NCBI GenBank assembly: GCA_020639135.1
Contig: JACKHE010000002.1
Span: 372,001 to 436,000 of the forward strand
Source: Phycisphaeraceae bacterium
GTDB taxonomy: Bacteria > Planctomycetota > Phycisphaerae > Phycisphaerales > UBA1924
Direction of reading: 5' to 3'
Length of the DNA stretch: 64,000 bases
This document shows, piece after piece, positions 62,787-64,000 of this stretch. The first letter of the stretch is position 1. Every line of letters starts with the position of its first letter. The notes under the pieces were generated by a model. The model worked only from the letters and a program-made list of their open reading frames with translations, was not told the DNA's origin and did no database searches. The translations under genes were made by a program, and so were the position numbers.

Positions 62787-63965
62787 TCATCCCCGCGACA
62801 GCGCGTCGCTCTGATCCACGAAGTCGTCCCCGGACCACTGCGCGTCCTCGACGACCATCTTCCTCCGCCGCTCGGCCTGTGCCGCCTCCTTCGCCTCGCG
62901 CTGGAGCCTGACCAGCTCCGCGTGCGTGGTGAAGTACCGCAGGCTGTGGCCCCGGAACTCCTCGATAGTCTTGAAGCCGTGCTTGTCCATGAACGCGCTG
63001 AGCTGGTCGCACATGGGCTTGACCATCGCGTAGCCGTGCTTCATGACGCCCGTGCAGACCTGCACGGTTGAGGCGCCGAGCAGGATGAACTGCGCCGCGT
63101 CCTCACCCGTCTCGACGCCGCCGATGGCGCTGATCGAGCGATCCGGGAACTCGCCCCTGACGGCGACCCTGCCGTCGGGCTGGATGGGCTGGCCGCTGTT
63201 GCCGCCGTGCATCATGGTGGCGAGCTCCATCACCATCCGCAGGGCGATCGGGCGCACCGCGGTGCAGGAATAGCCGCCCGGCACGGTGTAGCCCTCGACC
63301 GTCGGCTCCGGGCGCAGTGTCTCCAGATCGACGCCCATCGTGCTCAGGATCGTGTTGATCGCGCTCACGCCCTCGCACCCCGCCGCGAGCGCCGCACGCG
63401 CCGGGTCCTCGATGTGCGTGACGTTGGGCGTCATCTTCGCCCATACCGGGATCGTCGCCACCTCGTTCACCCAGCCGCACACCTCCGAGAGGATGTCGCA
63501 GTCCTGCCCCATCGCGGCGCCCATCTTCCGCTCGGGCAGCCCGTGGGGGCAGGAGAAGTTCAGCTCGAACGCGTCAACGCCGGTTGCCTGCGTGCGCTCG
63601 ACGATCTCAACCCACGCGTCCTTGTTGTATTCCTCCATGATGGAGGCGATCAGGCAGCCGTCGGGATACTTGTCCTTGAGCTGCCGGAACTCGTCGAGCC
63701 ACACATCGAATGGGCGATCGGAGATCAGCTCGATGTTCTGCCAGCCGTAGATCTCGCGGGACTCGGACGTGCGCAGCCTCGCGTACCTCGGCGCCACGTT
63801 GATGACCTTGGAGGCGTCGAGGGAGATCGTCTTGGCGACGACACCGCCCCAGCCCTCGTCAAAGGCCTTGCCGATGACGTTGGCGTTCGTGCCGGGGGGG
63901 CCCGAACCGATGACAAAGGGGTTGGGCAGGGTCATCCCGTCCACATGCACAGTCAGGTCGGCCAC
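62787..63965 (-). CDS. preA: Dihydropyrimidine dehydrogenase subunit PreA-like protein, without ferredoxin domain
   Basis: PreA reduces or oxidises the pyrimidine ring with FMN in a dihydroorotate dehydrogenase-type barrel. The 392-residue protein starts at GTG with AGGAG eight bases away. Seen are NPFVIGSGPPGTN, GVVAKTISLDASK, FELNFSCPHGLPERKMG, WAKMTPNVTHIEDPARAALAAG (in part) and GGVETGEDAAQFILLGASTVQVCTGVM. The usual C-terminal ferredoxin domain with two C-x2-C-x2-C-x3-C clusters is missing; the tail is QREAKEAAQAERRRKMVVEDAQ without cysteine. The gene lies leftward beside the uracil operon; its upstream neighbours are outside the window. Confidence 0.93.
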   Translation of the reverse strand: MADLTVHVDGMTLPNPFVIGSGPPGTNANVIGKAFDEGWGGVVAKTISLDASKVINVAPRYARLRTSESREIYGWQNIELISDRPFDVWLDEFRQLKDKYPDGCLIASIMEEYNKDAWVEIVERTQATGVDAFELNFSCPHGLPERKMGAAMGQDCDILSEVCGWVNEVATIPVWAKMTPNVTHIEDPARAALAAGCEGVSAINTILSTMGVDLETLRPEPTVEGYTVPGGYSCTAVRPIALRMVMELATMMHGGNSGQPIQPDGRVAVRGEFPDRSISAIGGVETGEDAAQFILLGASTVQVCTGVMKHGYAMVKPMCDQLSAFMDKHGFKTIEEFRGHSLRYFTTHAELVRLQREAKEAAQAERRRKMVVEDAQWSGDDFVDQSDALSRG

Positions 63966-64000
63966 TGGTCGCGCTCCTGAGGGTTGCCGGATCGAGCAAA

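Noticed and set aside
63460..63560. Loss of the catalytic Cys of dihydropyrimidine dehydrogenase in PreA (Met in AAMGQD)
   Set aside because: From memory, some bacterial PreA proteins also lack Cys at this position, so the change alone is not evidence of inactivity.

Overview
The window comes from a high-GC bacterium that is most likely a planctomycete of the class Phycisphaerae. The evidence is a set of secreted proteins ending in PTPG-type sorting tails (a PTPGA or PAPAS motif, a hydrophobic stretch, then an arginine cluster), dockerin-like DLNGDG repeats on several exported proteins, a planctomycete-type ECF sigma factor, and a B12-dependent class II ribonucleotide reductase. The assignment rests on these family traits and not on a marker gene.

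Layout. 1-3817: a partial beta-rich protein, then a leftward run from nuoA through a DUF2752 protein and two lipoproteins to a glycosyltransferase-like protein. 3990-7850: tRNA-Pro, a well-formed promoter, two sorting-tail surface proteins separated by an RNA leader that can fold two ways, and a matrixin-type metalloprotease with dockerin and cohesin-like parts. 7914-17679: purD, pcrA, the dNTP-supply genes dcd and nrdJ, a strongly folded candidate RNA gene with its own terminator (16586-17003), and frr. 17772-27224: a peptide transporter, a dipeptidyl-peptidase IV lipoprotein, psuG, a beta-helix protein, an ABC exporter pair and an ECF sigma factor. 27275-31086: a CAU tRNA with a folded trailer and terminator, type III glutamine synthetase, trpA and a MazG protein. 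31132-34986: a lipoprotein cluster (COG3014, LPP20, LpoB). 35008-38469: a cobalamin-riboswitch transcript encoding a two-part surface protein and a pseudopilin. 38652-45702: a membrane protein, lepA, a transglutaminase-like protein that has lost two catalytic residues, a ComM-type ATPase, and pgsA-pgpA. 45892-52781: nuoJKLMN. 52823-57215: two related membrane proteins, pheA, a DUF3467 protein and a dockerin protein. 57369-63965: a uracil-degradation cluster.

How the parts fit. The last cluster (malonate/methylmalonate-semialdehyde dehydrogenase, beta-ureidopropionase, uracil permease, class III aminotransferase and, convergent, PreA) covers uptake and most of reductive pyrimidine catabolism; the dihydropyrimidinase is not in the window. 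The nuo genes form the membrane arm of complex I, but nuoA lies about 42 kb away from nuoJ-N. The cell reduces ribonucleotides with cobalamin (NrdJ) and places a surface protein under a cobalamin riboswitch, which suggests B12 scavenging at the cell surface.

The two items most likely to be new are the ~380-nt structured RNA after nrdJ, closed by an 11-bp helix and containing a 15-bp long-range helix, and the riboswitch-controlled surface protein, in which a complete sorting tail is followed in frame by a second signal peptide.
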